Source: Thermoproteota archaeon (GTDB taxonomy: Archaea; Thermoproteota; Thermoprotei_A; Sulfolobales; Ignisphaeraceae). Taken from it: DNA of 48,925 bases. The notes under the pieces are model-generated. The model was given only the letters and a program-made list of their open reading frames with translations, did not search any database and was not told where the DNA came from. Shown here piece by piece: positions 8,857 to 15,267 of this stretch (its first letter is position 1; the number at the start of each line of letters is the position of its first letter). The DNA lies in NCBI GenBank assembly GCA_013154235.1, contig JAADCV010000082.1, positions 1-48,925 on the forward strand. The letters are read 5' to 3'. The position numbers and the translations under genes were made by a program.

Positions 8857-9173
8857 CCCCTACAGACCCTATCAAGATCTTGGTAAAGCCTCGTAGTGTC
8901 ATCGAGGTACCCTAAAAGACTTGAAAGCATAGGGTCGCTAACTAGGAGCTTTAGCTTCTCTGCGTTGCTAAGTACCCTCTCGAGAAACTCTTCGTCACTC
9001 TTGCCTTCAAGCTTCCTTAGTATATCATCGAGCCCTTTAATCTCATCGATATCGTATTCCCGCTGTTCTTCGGGACTTGCTAACTCAATCTCAGTCTCAA
9101 TCTCAGTACCGTTGCATGTTACGTCTAGTAACTTATTTATCGCGAGGACTCGGTGCCCTATTTTCACCTGCAT
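8853..9173 (-). CDS. Small acidic protein inside type III cassette, function unknown
   Basis: I do not recognise this protein. With the ATG at 9173 it is 106 residues: a short beta-like start (MQVKIGHRVLAINKLLDVT), a strongly acidic middle (IETEIELASPEEQREYDIDEIKGLDDIL) and a helical end (EEFLERVLSNAEKLKLL...LDDTTRLYQDLDRVCRG). The longer ORF from ATG 9218 would overlap the upstream RAMP gene by 38 bases; the internal ATG sits eight bases after that stop and fits the tight spacing of the operon better. Its place directly before cas10, with a four-base overlap, argues for a structural or accessory subunit. A second small subunit or a complex-specific adaptor is possible; neither is shown by motif. 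Confidence 0.65.
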   Translation of the reverse strand: MQVKIGHRVLAINKLLDVTCNGTEIETEIELASPEEQREYDIDEIKGLDDILRKLEGKSDEEFLERVLSNAEKLKLLVSDPMLSSLLGYLDDTTRLYQDLDRVCRG

Positions 9174-9180
9174 GACTCGG

Positions 9181-10197
9181 TCACACCCTACATGGCTCAA
9201 TAAGTCTCTTCCTTTCAACTTCGTCGAAGCACTTACGTAAACCTGGATAGGTCTCGAGAGCTTTTTCGACGAATTCCTTGATCACTTTACTTACGCTAGA
9301 TGCGCCAAGTAATTGGTTAAGAGTTTCCTTACACCATGGTGCAGGCTCAATGCTTTCAATCTCTACCTTAACCACTCCAAACTCGGCCTTAACACCACCC
9401 TTAGAGACAACAGTCCTGCAGCGATACTTAGAGGCTCCTAATAGCATTAGGGGTTCACGTTTACATAGAAGTTTGTCCTGCGATAAGCCGTAGAGCAGGA
9501 GTCCTAGCTCTGCACTCGATAGACCTAGAACCACTATTTCACCTTCAAATACAGAACCCTTGACTGCAGCCTCTAGCTTTTCGTTGTGATCAAGAACTAG
9601 ATTGTCGAGCTTAACCGACGTACCTAGGAGTGTTCCGAAGTATACTCGCGAACCTATGGCTTGAGCTCCTCTTCCAGCGTACCCGAGCAAGTTCTCGAGG
9701 ACACTATAGCCTTTAAACCTATCTATGCTTCGCACCTCAAATATGCTCTCACACCATATTCTAGCATGCCTCCATCCATGAAAACCCTTCGGCGGTAAGG
9801 AGTTCAGCACGGTATCGCCACCATACGAGAATGTAGCCACAGTTTGCGGACCATGACTAGCTAGCTCTATCCTACTTCGAACAGCGCCCTTTAATGTAGA
9901 ACCTGGTATTGCGGGCCTACCTTCAGCTCTGTAGAACTCCTTGAACTCTTCGACACCCTTAAGTAGTACTGGATTACGATATAGTTCTTCACCACCGTAT
10001 CTCTTAACGGCATCCTCTAGATACGTGTAGCGGATCCTTCCGGAGCCAACGAAGAGATAGTCCGATACCACGGTAATCTTAACGCGTAGCTTAGCACTGA
10101 TCCTATCGGGCTCGGCAACAGCCTTAACCCTATCAATCGGGGATTCAACTAGGACCTCGCTCTTTGTAAGAGTGGGTATGCAGATCTCTCGCTCCAT
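9181..10197 (-). CDS. RAMP protein (Csm5-like position) of type III effector
   Basis: A 338-residue RAMP. After an N-terminal extension of ~35 residues comes the first strand and loop VSDYLFVGSGRIRY. RPAIPGSTLKGAVRSRIELA at about residue 95-115 is a clear RAMP glycine motif. The middle lacks the C..C.LFG element of Csm3-type Cas7 and instead has a divergent block (FHGWRHARIWCESIFEVRSI). GASKYRCRTVVSKGGVKAEFG may replace the last glycine loop. This divergence and the large size suggest a terminal capping subunit like Csm5 rather than a repeated backbone unit. It follows the 329-residue Cas7-like gene by two bases. Confidence 0.75.
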   Translation of the reverse strand: MEREICIPTLTKSEVLVESPIDRVKAVAEPDRISAKLRVKITVVSDYLFVGSGRIRYTYLEDAVKRYGGEELYRNPVLLKGVEEFKEFYRAEGRPAIPGSTLKGAVRSRIELASHGPQTVATFSYGGDTVLNSLPPKGFHGWRHARIWCESIFEVRSIDRFKGYSVLENLLGYAGRGAQAIGSRVYFGTLLGTSVKLDNLVLDHNEKLEAAVKGSVFEGEIVVLGLSSAELGLLLYGLSQDKLLCKREPLMLLGASKYRCRTVVSKGGVKAEFGVVKVEIESIEPAPWCKETLNQLLGASSVSKVIKEFVEKALETYPGLRKCFDEVERKRLIEPCRV

Positions 10198-10199
10198 AG

Positions 10200-11189
10200 C
10201 TAACCACCAAATGTTAAGATGCTCACGATTTTCTGGGTAGCCTTGAGGCGCGACTCGTAGATCTCCTTCAGCTTACTACAGTACTTTTCATGCCAAGCGT
10301 TAGCCAAGGTCTCTAAAGCTTTGAAACCCTTAGTACCCTCACATATCAGTGTATCCCCTTGCACTACGCACATGTCCAATGAATGACTCTCATCCATATC
10401 TTTATCAAGGGGCTCGAGAGTATTGCCATTAACAGGGTTTATCGCAATCTTTACGCTTTCCTCAGCGATCTTAACTCTACCCATACCCCTGCTCTTGAAA
10501 CCTCCGAGCTTTAGAAATCCATTATGAATAAGGAGTATGCTCGCTGAGAGCAATGCTAGCATCCAGTTAGTCACGTTTTTAGCCATTATCGTTCCGTGAA
10601 ACCTTGAGCCTGACTCTATGTACTCAACGTTGTACAAATATCCGTGAGCAGCGGTTCCCACTCTCCTATTAATAGCTACACCTGTCTTGATCCCCGTAGC
10701 AATATTACCTCGAGGTGCGAAATCTCCTACAATTACGTGAGAGGCGTAGCTCTTAGTGCCGTAGAGTAGGCATGTAGGGCAGAACCCAAGGATTACCCTT
10801 TTGAGATCGATAATCCTAACACTCTTCCTAATGTTGTCGAAGGTACTTGATGAGCCGCATAGAGCTGTTACGCAATCATCATCTCCAACACCGCTATGCA
10901 CGTTGCTCATTCCGCAAGTTGCAACAAGAAGCATGGATGCAGTCCTTAATACACCCTTGAAGCTCGATCCTGGGATTACGGGAGCTCGAATAATGCCATT
11001 ATCAGTAACGACGTTGTATCTAAGCACGGGAAGATCTACTGGTGAGTAGGGGTCCGTAGTTTTTCCAACTCCTATCCTTAGCGGTTCTAGAATCTCAATA
11101 TCGAATTCTATCTCTACTGATCTACAGATCACTCTATGTCCAAGCCACTCGAGATCTTCTACACATATATTGTGTAAGAGGTTCACCAT
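10200..11189 (-). CDS. Cas7-like RAMP (Csm3 type), paralogue of the preceding gene
   Basis: A 329-residue RAMP with IGVGKTTDPYSPVDLPVLRY, then VIPGSSFKGVLRTASMLL at about residue 70-88, FCPTCLLYGTKSYASHVIVGDF around 135-155, VAINRRVGTAAHGYLYNVEYIESG and GGFKSRGMGRVKI. It shares the unusual DPYSPxDxPV block with the neighbouring 308-residue Cas7, so the two probably arose by tandem duplication. The aspartate of that block lies where Csm3/Cmr4 have their RNA-cleaving aspartate, so target RNA cutting is plausible; the exact residue is inferred. The C-terminal ~80 residues after the glycine loop are an extra helical tail. It lies four bases after its paralogue. Confidence 0.85.
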   Translation of the reverse strand: MVNLLHNICVEDLEWLGHRVICRSVEIEFDIEILEPLRIGVGKTTDPYSPVDLPVLRYNVVTDNGIIRAPVIPGSSFKGVLRTASMLLVATCGMSNVHSGVGDDDCVTALCGSSSTFDNIRKSVRIIDLKRVILGFCPTCLLYGTKSYASHVIVGDFAPRGNIATGIKTGVAINRRVGTAAHGYLYNVEYIESGSRFHGTIMAKNVTNWMLALLSASILLIHNGFLKLGGFKSRGMGRVKIAEESVKIAINPVNGNTLEPLDKDMDESHSLDMCVVQGDTLICEGTKGFKALETLANAWHEKYCSKLKEIYESRLKATQKIVSILTFGG

Positions 11190-11193
11190 GTGT

Positions 11194-12120
11194 TCACCTC
11201 CTTAGCAACTGGTTAAGGGGCTTGGGCCCCTCAACTACAAGACCTTTGTCTGGTGTAACCCTCACGATTTTGTAAGTGGGTTCGACAAGCTTTACGAGCC
11301 CTAGACCAACACTTCTTCTACCCCCAATCTGAATACCTTCTATGAGAATTTCAAGCATTGACTTTATCAACTCGATCCTAATATCACTACTACCACTCTC
11401 TAGATCCACGTTAACGATCTTCATCTTGAATAGCCACTCAGCTCCAGGTTCAACAGCTTCGAGCGAGTATAGAAGCCCTGGCTTCTGAGTGCCCGTAAAC
11501 CTGTCTATCGCTACCCTTTGCAATACTATCGTTCGAACCTCTGACGTAGGATAGGCATCGAGTATCGTTACGTGGCTAGCTAACCATGGACCACCAAAAA
11601 GCCCTACCACTGGTGAGCATAGACACTTACAGATTAAATCGCTGAGTGTTGCCTCGTCAAGATTCAAAAGGGCGCGCCTAACTTCATCCCTACTAAGTGC
11701 ACTATATGCATCAGATAGACTCTCCCCAGTACACCCGATTTCTATTTCTTGAGATCCTACAATCCTAATCCTTACGTAGGGTTTCATGACTCCTCGTGCA
11801 ATAGCTAAACGTTCAATAAAACCTCTAAGTACACCCCTGAGCGAAGAGCCAGGAATGTAAGGGGTCAAACCTCGTATTTTAACGATAGGCTTATCTATAG
11901 GTGAGTAAGGGTCTTCAGCACTTGTACCAATGTGTGTTGGTGAGAACGTTATGAGTTTACCCTCGATGATATATTCAACCCTATACTCATCGAAATCTGC
12001 ATATCCTAGCTTTCTAAGAGCGGCATGCAGAGCCCTATCGAGCACATTACGAGTAGCTAATTGCTCGTGAAGCGTGTCCTTAAAGGCTCTTATAACCTCA
12101 TCGATACGCACGCTAGACAC
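11194..12120 (-). CDS. Cas7-like RAMP (Csm3 type) of type III effector
   Basis: A 308-residue backbone RAMP. A ~45-residue helical N-terminal extension precedes ITFSPTHIGTSAEDPYSPIDKP, then PYIPGSSLRGVLRGFIERL near residue 90. CLCSPVVGLFGGPWLASHVTI around 165-185 is the C...LFG...S element. RVAIDRFTGTQKPGLLYSLE is the Csm3-type thumb-like block, and GGRRSVGLGLVKL is the C-terminal glycine loop. All elements are intact, making this the best candidate for the repeated crRNA-binding subunit; the aspartates of AEDPYSPID are candidate RNA-cleavage residues. It is the second gene of the cassette, ten bases after the small subunit. Confidence 0.85.
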   Translation of the reverse strand: MSSVRIDEVIRAFKDTLHEQLATRNVLDRALHAALRKLGYADFDEYRVEYIIEGKLITFSPTHIGTSAEDPYSPIDKPIVKIRGLTPYIPGSSLRGVLRGFIERLAIARGVMKPYVRIRIVGSQEIEIGCTGESLSDAYSALSRDEVRRALLNLDEATLSDLICKCLCSPVVGLFGGPWLASHVTILDAYPTSEVRTIVLQRVAIDRFTGTQKPGLLYSLEAVEPGAEWLFKMKIVNVDLESGSSDIRIELIKSMLEILIEGIQIGGRRSVGLGLVKLVEPTYKIVRVTPDKGLVVEGPKPLNQLLRR

Positions 12121-12130
12121 CTAGACCACC

Positions 12131-12565
12131 TCAAACCCCTAGAACTCGCGAGATCACAGCCTCAACACTAGCGAACTGATTTAGAAGATCGCTGAACATA
12201 GTTCTATCTACGTTGATGCCTCTACAGACGTAACCACGACCACGGCTAATGGCTTGATATACCCACCTAGCCATACCCAATACTTTCAGCAATTCATCTC
12301 TAGATAGCTTTGCGCCCTTCATATTGCTTAACCCCTTTAAGCACTCGATGAACCTACGAGCAACACCATCCCTTACATATCCCCTACCTACTTGGTAAGC
12401 GATGAAAGCTAGCAACATATCGTACGCAACCTCGGGATAAGCACTCACAATCTCAATCAGTTTCTGCACTTGAGACCTCTCGATGTTACCGCATCCCAGT
12501 ACGAATCCTAATACAGCTCCGTAATGATGCAAAATTTCATCATTAAGTACAGCGTGAGAAGCCAA
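12131..12565 (-). CDS. cas11: Small helical subunit (Cas11, Csm2-like), first gene of cassette
   Basis: This 144-residue, almost all-helical protein heads the type III operon, where csm2/cmr5-like small subunits are usual. Segments such as QVQKLIEIVSAYPEVAYDMLLAFIAYQVGRGYV and LLKVLGMARWVYQAISRGRGYV show the repeated amphipathic helices with basic patches that stack along the crRNA-target duplex. No catalytic motif is present, as expected. The start is a TTG at 12565; no in-frame ATG lies nearby. A TATA-like TTTTAATT sits about 30 bases upstream on the minus strand, so the mRNA may be leaderless. The call rests on size, helicity and position more than on a motif. Confidence 0.65.
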   Translation of the reverse strand: MASHAVLNDEILHHYGAVLGFVLGCGNIERSQVQKLIEIVSAYPEVAYDMLLAFIAYQVGRGYVRDGVARRFIECLKGLSNMKGAKLSRDELLKVLGMARWVYQAISRGRGYVCRGINVDRTMFSDLLNQFASVEAVISRVLGV

Positions 12566-12693
12566 GGTACTGCCCCATTATACGAGCGTTGGGAGAAATT
12601 AAAAGGCTTTGGATTAAATGAGTATAAGAAAGGAGCAGGTGCATTAGGAACTAAAGCAATTCTTATTTACGTGTATCGTGAAGGTGAATCGTG
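12566..12693. promoter_or_regulatory. Divergent promoter region between type III cassette and Cys-rich/ATPase pair
   Basis: This AT-rich spacer separates the minus-strand type III operon from the plus-strand Cys-rich gene. On the minus strand a TTTTAATT box around 12595-12604 is placed for a start near the TTG at 12565. On the plus strand TTCTTATTTACG near 12659-12670 could be a TATA box for ATG 12694, with AGGTG about eight bases before the start. The shared promoter region is the main hint that the two transcripts are co-regulated. No clear operator palindrome was seen. Confidence 0.45.
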
Positions 12694-13407
12694 ATGTCAC
12701 GCAATACAGTAGTTGTAATTGTAGATCCTCAAATAATAGAGTGGTTAAGGCGAGCACTCGGAGAGTTTATTTATTACAAAAGTAGGAGGCTTAGCGAGAA
12801 TCATAGCAAAAGCTATAAGTTCTTGAAGGAATTGGCAGATGTAATAAAATTCATTAAGAAAGTATTCGGTGACGTTATATATAAGACCCCGTATTATGGT
12901 GTTATGCGAATACTAGATAGGGATACGAGACTGCAAGACTTCGAGTATATTGCGAAACGAAGGAACCTCGATAAATTCTTTAAGCTCATTCATATCTTAG
13001 GCATAGGACCTTTAGAATATTTATTAACGTCATTAATTAGAAGCGATCCAGTAGTAAATTCGTCAATATTAAAAGTATGTTTAGGAAGTTGTAAAGAGGT
13101 GTTTCGTGGCGTTCAGAATTCTGTGAATTGTTTAGTATGTATTGAGGATTACTTCAAGTCATGGCACAAGGATACTATTGAAGCCTTTAAATATTTAGCT
13201 TGTATTGCACACTGCAACGAGTACATTAAGAAGGTTAGTAAAGGAACTAAACTATGCATGCTTTTAGTGGATTGCTGTGGCTTTAGATGTGCTGAAAACC
13301 TTTGTCATAATAATAATTTCACTATAGAGATATCCTCTGGTGCTTGTGACGTCATGGATTGCGAAGGTGAGGCGTTATTTATTCTGTGTTGCAAGTTCTT
13401 AAAATAG
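12694..13407 (+). CDS. Cysteine-rich protein of unknown function, next to type III cassette
   Basis: I do not recognise this ~237-residue protein. The N-terminal half is helical and lysine-rich (KFLKELADVIKFIKKVFGDV), with EYIAKRRNLDKFFKLIHILGIGPLEYLL after it. The C-terminal ~110 residues hold about 15 cysteines, many in CxxC or CC spacing: CLGSC, CLVC, CIAHC, DCCGFRCAENLC, ACDVMDC, LCC. That density is odd for a cytoplasmic protein and suggests zinc or Fe-S sites or disulfides. ATG 12694 follows a GTG by three bases; either may be used. The downstream ATPase overlaps its end by 22 bases, so the two are probably made together. AT-rich codon use contrasts with the purine region. Confidence 0.75.
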   Translation: MSRNTVVVIVDPQIIEWLRRALGEFIYYKSRRLSENHSKSYKFLKELADVIKFIKKVFGDVIYKTPYYGVMRILDRDTRLQDFEYIAKRRNLDKFFKLIHILGIGPLEYLLTSLIRSDPVVNSSILKVCLGSCKEVFRGVQNSVNCLVCIEDYFKSWHKDTIEAFKYLACIAHCNEYIKKVSKGTKLCMLLVDCCGFRCAENLCHNNNFTIEISSGACDVMDCEGEALFILCCKFLK

Positions 13408-14462
13408 GTTTTAGGAGTTTAAAAGTTAAAGGCACTGGGTTTAGGTGTAAAGTCATGGTATTGTGCAACATTAAGGGATCTCTTCCTGGTACTACTAAAT
13501 CCCTCATTTTTGAGGGTGCAATAGATGTATGTATAGATGGCACTACAGTGATACTTGGCCCCAATTCAACTTTGAAGAGCATTACTGCTTGTTGCTTAGC
13601 TATTAACTCGGTTAGAGGAGATTATGGCAGTCCTTTGAGGTATCGATGCATCTTAGAGACTAGTTGCGAAGAAAGAATCTTTGACGATTTTTTGTGGATA
13701 GGGCCAGAGAGAGTCATAGCACCGTATCTAGGAGTTCTTCAGAAAGCAGCTGATACGCTGAGAGAAAACAACCTTCCAGGATATGAGGAATTAGAGTACC
13801 TATACCCGTGGGTAAGGCTCTTGCAAGAGAGCGCTAGTGTAGGTTATGGTCTTGAATATGTTGTGCGTATTTCTGAGGATTGTAAGCGAAGAGTTGAGGA
13901 GTTACTTGAGGTTTCGTGGGATTTCGATATTATGCCTCTAGACCTAGTTGTCGTAAAAGACCGTGTAGAATTTGTCGATAAGCGTACACATGCCAGGCTA
14001 AATCCGTTCCTCATAAGTACGGGCATTGCTGCAACGATAGTATATAGAGTCCTTCTAGTAGCAACAATTAATGCATTCGTTAATCGTGATCGTAGATTGC
14101 TAGTAGTTGTTGAAGAGCCCGAAGAGCAAGCTCATCCCTATGCACAATTTGCACTTGGATATTTGCTTGGCTATATACCTTACCGCTTAGCAAGGGATGG
14201 TGCGAAGCTATCTACGCTAGTCACTACACATAGCGAGTACGTATTGACGGGGATATTTGTTGGAGCTAAGGATGGTGGAGCTACGATAAACAATAGACCT
14301 AGAGTGTACGTTATGAAACCTAGTGTAGAAGGACAAGGCATTAAGATATATGCTAAAGCATGGGAACCTGGAGAAAGTATACCAGGATTCTTCGATGAAT
14401 CACTTAAAATGCTTAGCGAGAGATTCGAAGCATATGAATCCCTTTGGGCAGGAACAGAATAG
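13386..14462 (+). CDS. AAA/ABC-type ATPase with degenerate Walker A, partner of Cys-rich protein
   Basis: A 358-residue protein of the RecF/OLD/AAA_21 ATPase kind. TVILGPNSTLKSITACCLA near residue 55 is where the P-loop GPNxxGKS(T) belongs, but the glycine before lysine is leucine. Walker B is well formed (RRLLVVVEEPEEQAHPYAQ, about residue 235-255), and a histidine-switch segment follows (LSTLVTTHSEYVLTGI). The short middle resembles the reduced lid of AAA_21 proteins. Start TTG 13386 lies inside the Cys-rich gene; a later ATG at 13455 would cut the first strand. Related ATPases work with nuclease partners in phage defence; whether this one hydrolyses ATP with its altered P-loop is open. Confidence 0.8.
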   Translation: MLQVLKIGFRSLKVKGTGFRCKVMVLCNIKGSLPGTTKSLIFEGAIDVCIDGTTVILGPNSTLKSITACCLAINSVRGDYGSPLRYRCILETSCEERIFDDFLWIGPERVIAPYLGVLQKAADTLRENNLPGYEELEYLYPWVRLLQESASVGYGLEYVVRISEDCKRRVEELLEVSWDFDIMPLDLVVVKDRVEFVDKRTHARLNPFLISTGIAATIVYRVLLVATINAFVNRDRRLLVVVEEPEEQAHPYAQFALGYLLGYIPYRLARDGAKLSTLVTTHSEYVLTGIFVGAKDGGATINNRPRVYVMKPSVEGQGIKIYAKAWEPGESIPGFFDESLKMLSERFEAYESLWAGTE

Positions 14463-14664
14463 ACCATCGAGTATCTTCGCTAGATACGCTTAGCTAAGCT
14501 TTCTGTTCAATAGTGGTGTTAACTGTATCACTAAGCTCATTCACTTCGGCTCTTCATGATACCGTTTTTGAATATTCTTTGCACCGTCTTATCCTAGCAA
14601 TAGTGGTTACATTAACTGAGAAAGGAATTTATTCTTAGGAGTATGCATGTCATGCGTATATCCT

Positions 14665-14756
14665 TTTCAATTCAATTTAGAATTTTCGTACACATTGGGT
14701 TACTCAAAAGGAAGGCTCGAGGTATTTTAAACATTCAATTCCATTTTATTGGATTC
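14665..14756 (+). repeat. Two degenerate CRISPR-like repeats, 68 bp apart
   Basis: TTTCAATTCAATTTAGAATTTT (from 14665) and ATTCAATTCCATTTTATTGGATTC (14733-14756) both resemble the repeat TTTCAATTCCATTTATGGGATTC found twice at 25031-25130. Their 68-bp offset equals the repeat-plus-spacer length usual in crenarchaeal arrays. The second copy shares about ten further bases (TG[C/T]TTCATGGT) with the flank of the 25108 repeat, so the two loci have a common origin or share a leader edge. Decay is inferred from the mismatches. Confidence 0.4.
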
Positions 14757-14918
14757 TGTTTCATGGTCATTTGCTCTAACGTAACTTCTATCGCTCCTAA
14801 TACAAAGGTTAATTTGATACATAGAATTCATACGCTAGTTAAATACTACAAAAATTAACTTTGAAAATAAACTTTTATGCCAAGAACAATGAGAGCTTCC
14901 TCGGAGTGAAACATTAAA

Positions 14919-15210
14919 ATACAAAGAATGGAATTGAAAGCTAACAACTAACAGCTTCAGTGCTTTGGGGATGAAAGTAATGAGAAATTCGGAAATTGAA
15001 TTGAAGGTTTATAGCTTCCCCTAAGCATATTTGTAATCACGGAATTCTAAGAGTGAATAATGAATATCGAGAGTGTTACCTTAATTGGGTATCTCAATGC
15101 TTAGCTGTAATCTTAGTCCAAGATTAACAGAATTGAGCGTTAATGGGGGTTATATGCGTAACAACTTTAATATGGTTTCGATGAAGAGTATAGAAAGGAG
15201 TAATTGAAGG
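14919..15210 (-). repeat. Possible decayed CRISPR array in reverse orientation
   Basis: Reading minus-strand repeats as ...GGAATTGAAAG on the plus strand, matches end at 14940 (AATGGAATTGAAAG), 15007 (GAATTGAAGG), 15139 (GAATTGAGCG) and 15210 (TAATTGAAGG), with a weak one near 15073. The offsets are 67, about 66 twice, and 71, close to one repeat-spacer unit each. The 5' halves of the repeats are poorly kept. Individually the matches are weak; the regular spacing is the argument. Confidence 0.35.
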
Positions 15211-15267
15211 TTTTGTGAGAATTAAAACCAAAATAAGTTGAGTATGAAGCTAGATATCTTGATGGCT

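Larger units (their letters stand above)
14463..15267. other. AT-rich non-coding stretch with CRISPR-like relics
   Basis: No gene with a convincing composition lies in these ~800 bases between the ATPase and the Csx1 gene (the 71-codon ORF at 14643 runs through repeat-like sequence). What it does hold is a set of imperfect copies of the TTTCAATTCC-type CRISPR repeat, two in plus orientation at ~14665 and ~14733 and several in minus orientation ending at ~14940, 15007, 15139 and 15210. These are described separately. Confidence 0.5.

Noticed and set aside
14643-14858. 71-codon ORF starting MHVMRISFSIQF
   Set aside because: It runs straight through the two CRISPR-like repeats and has low-complexity, non-protein-like composition.
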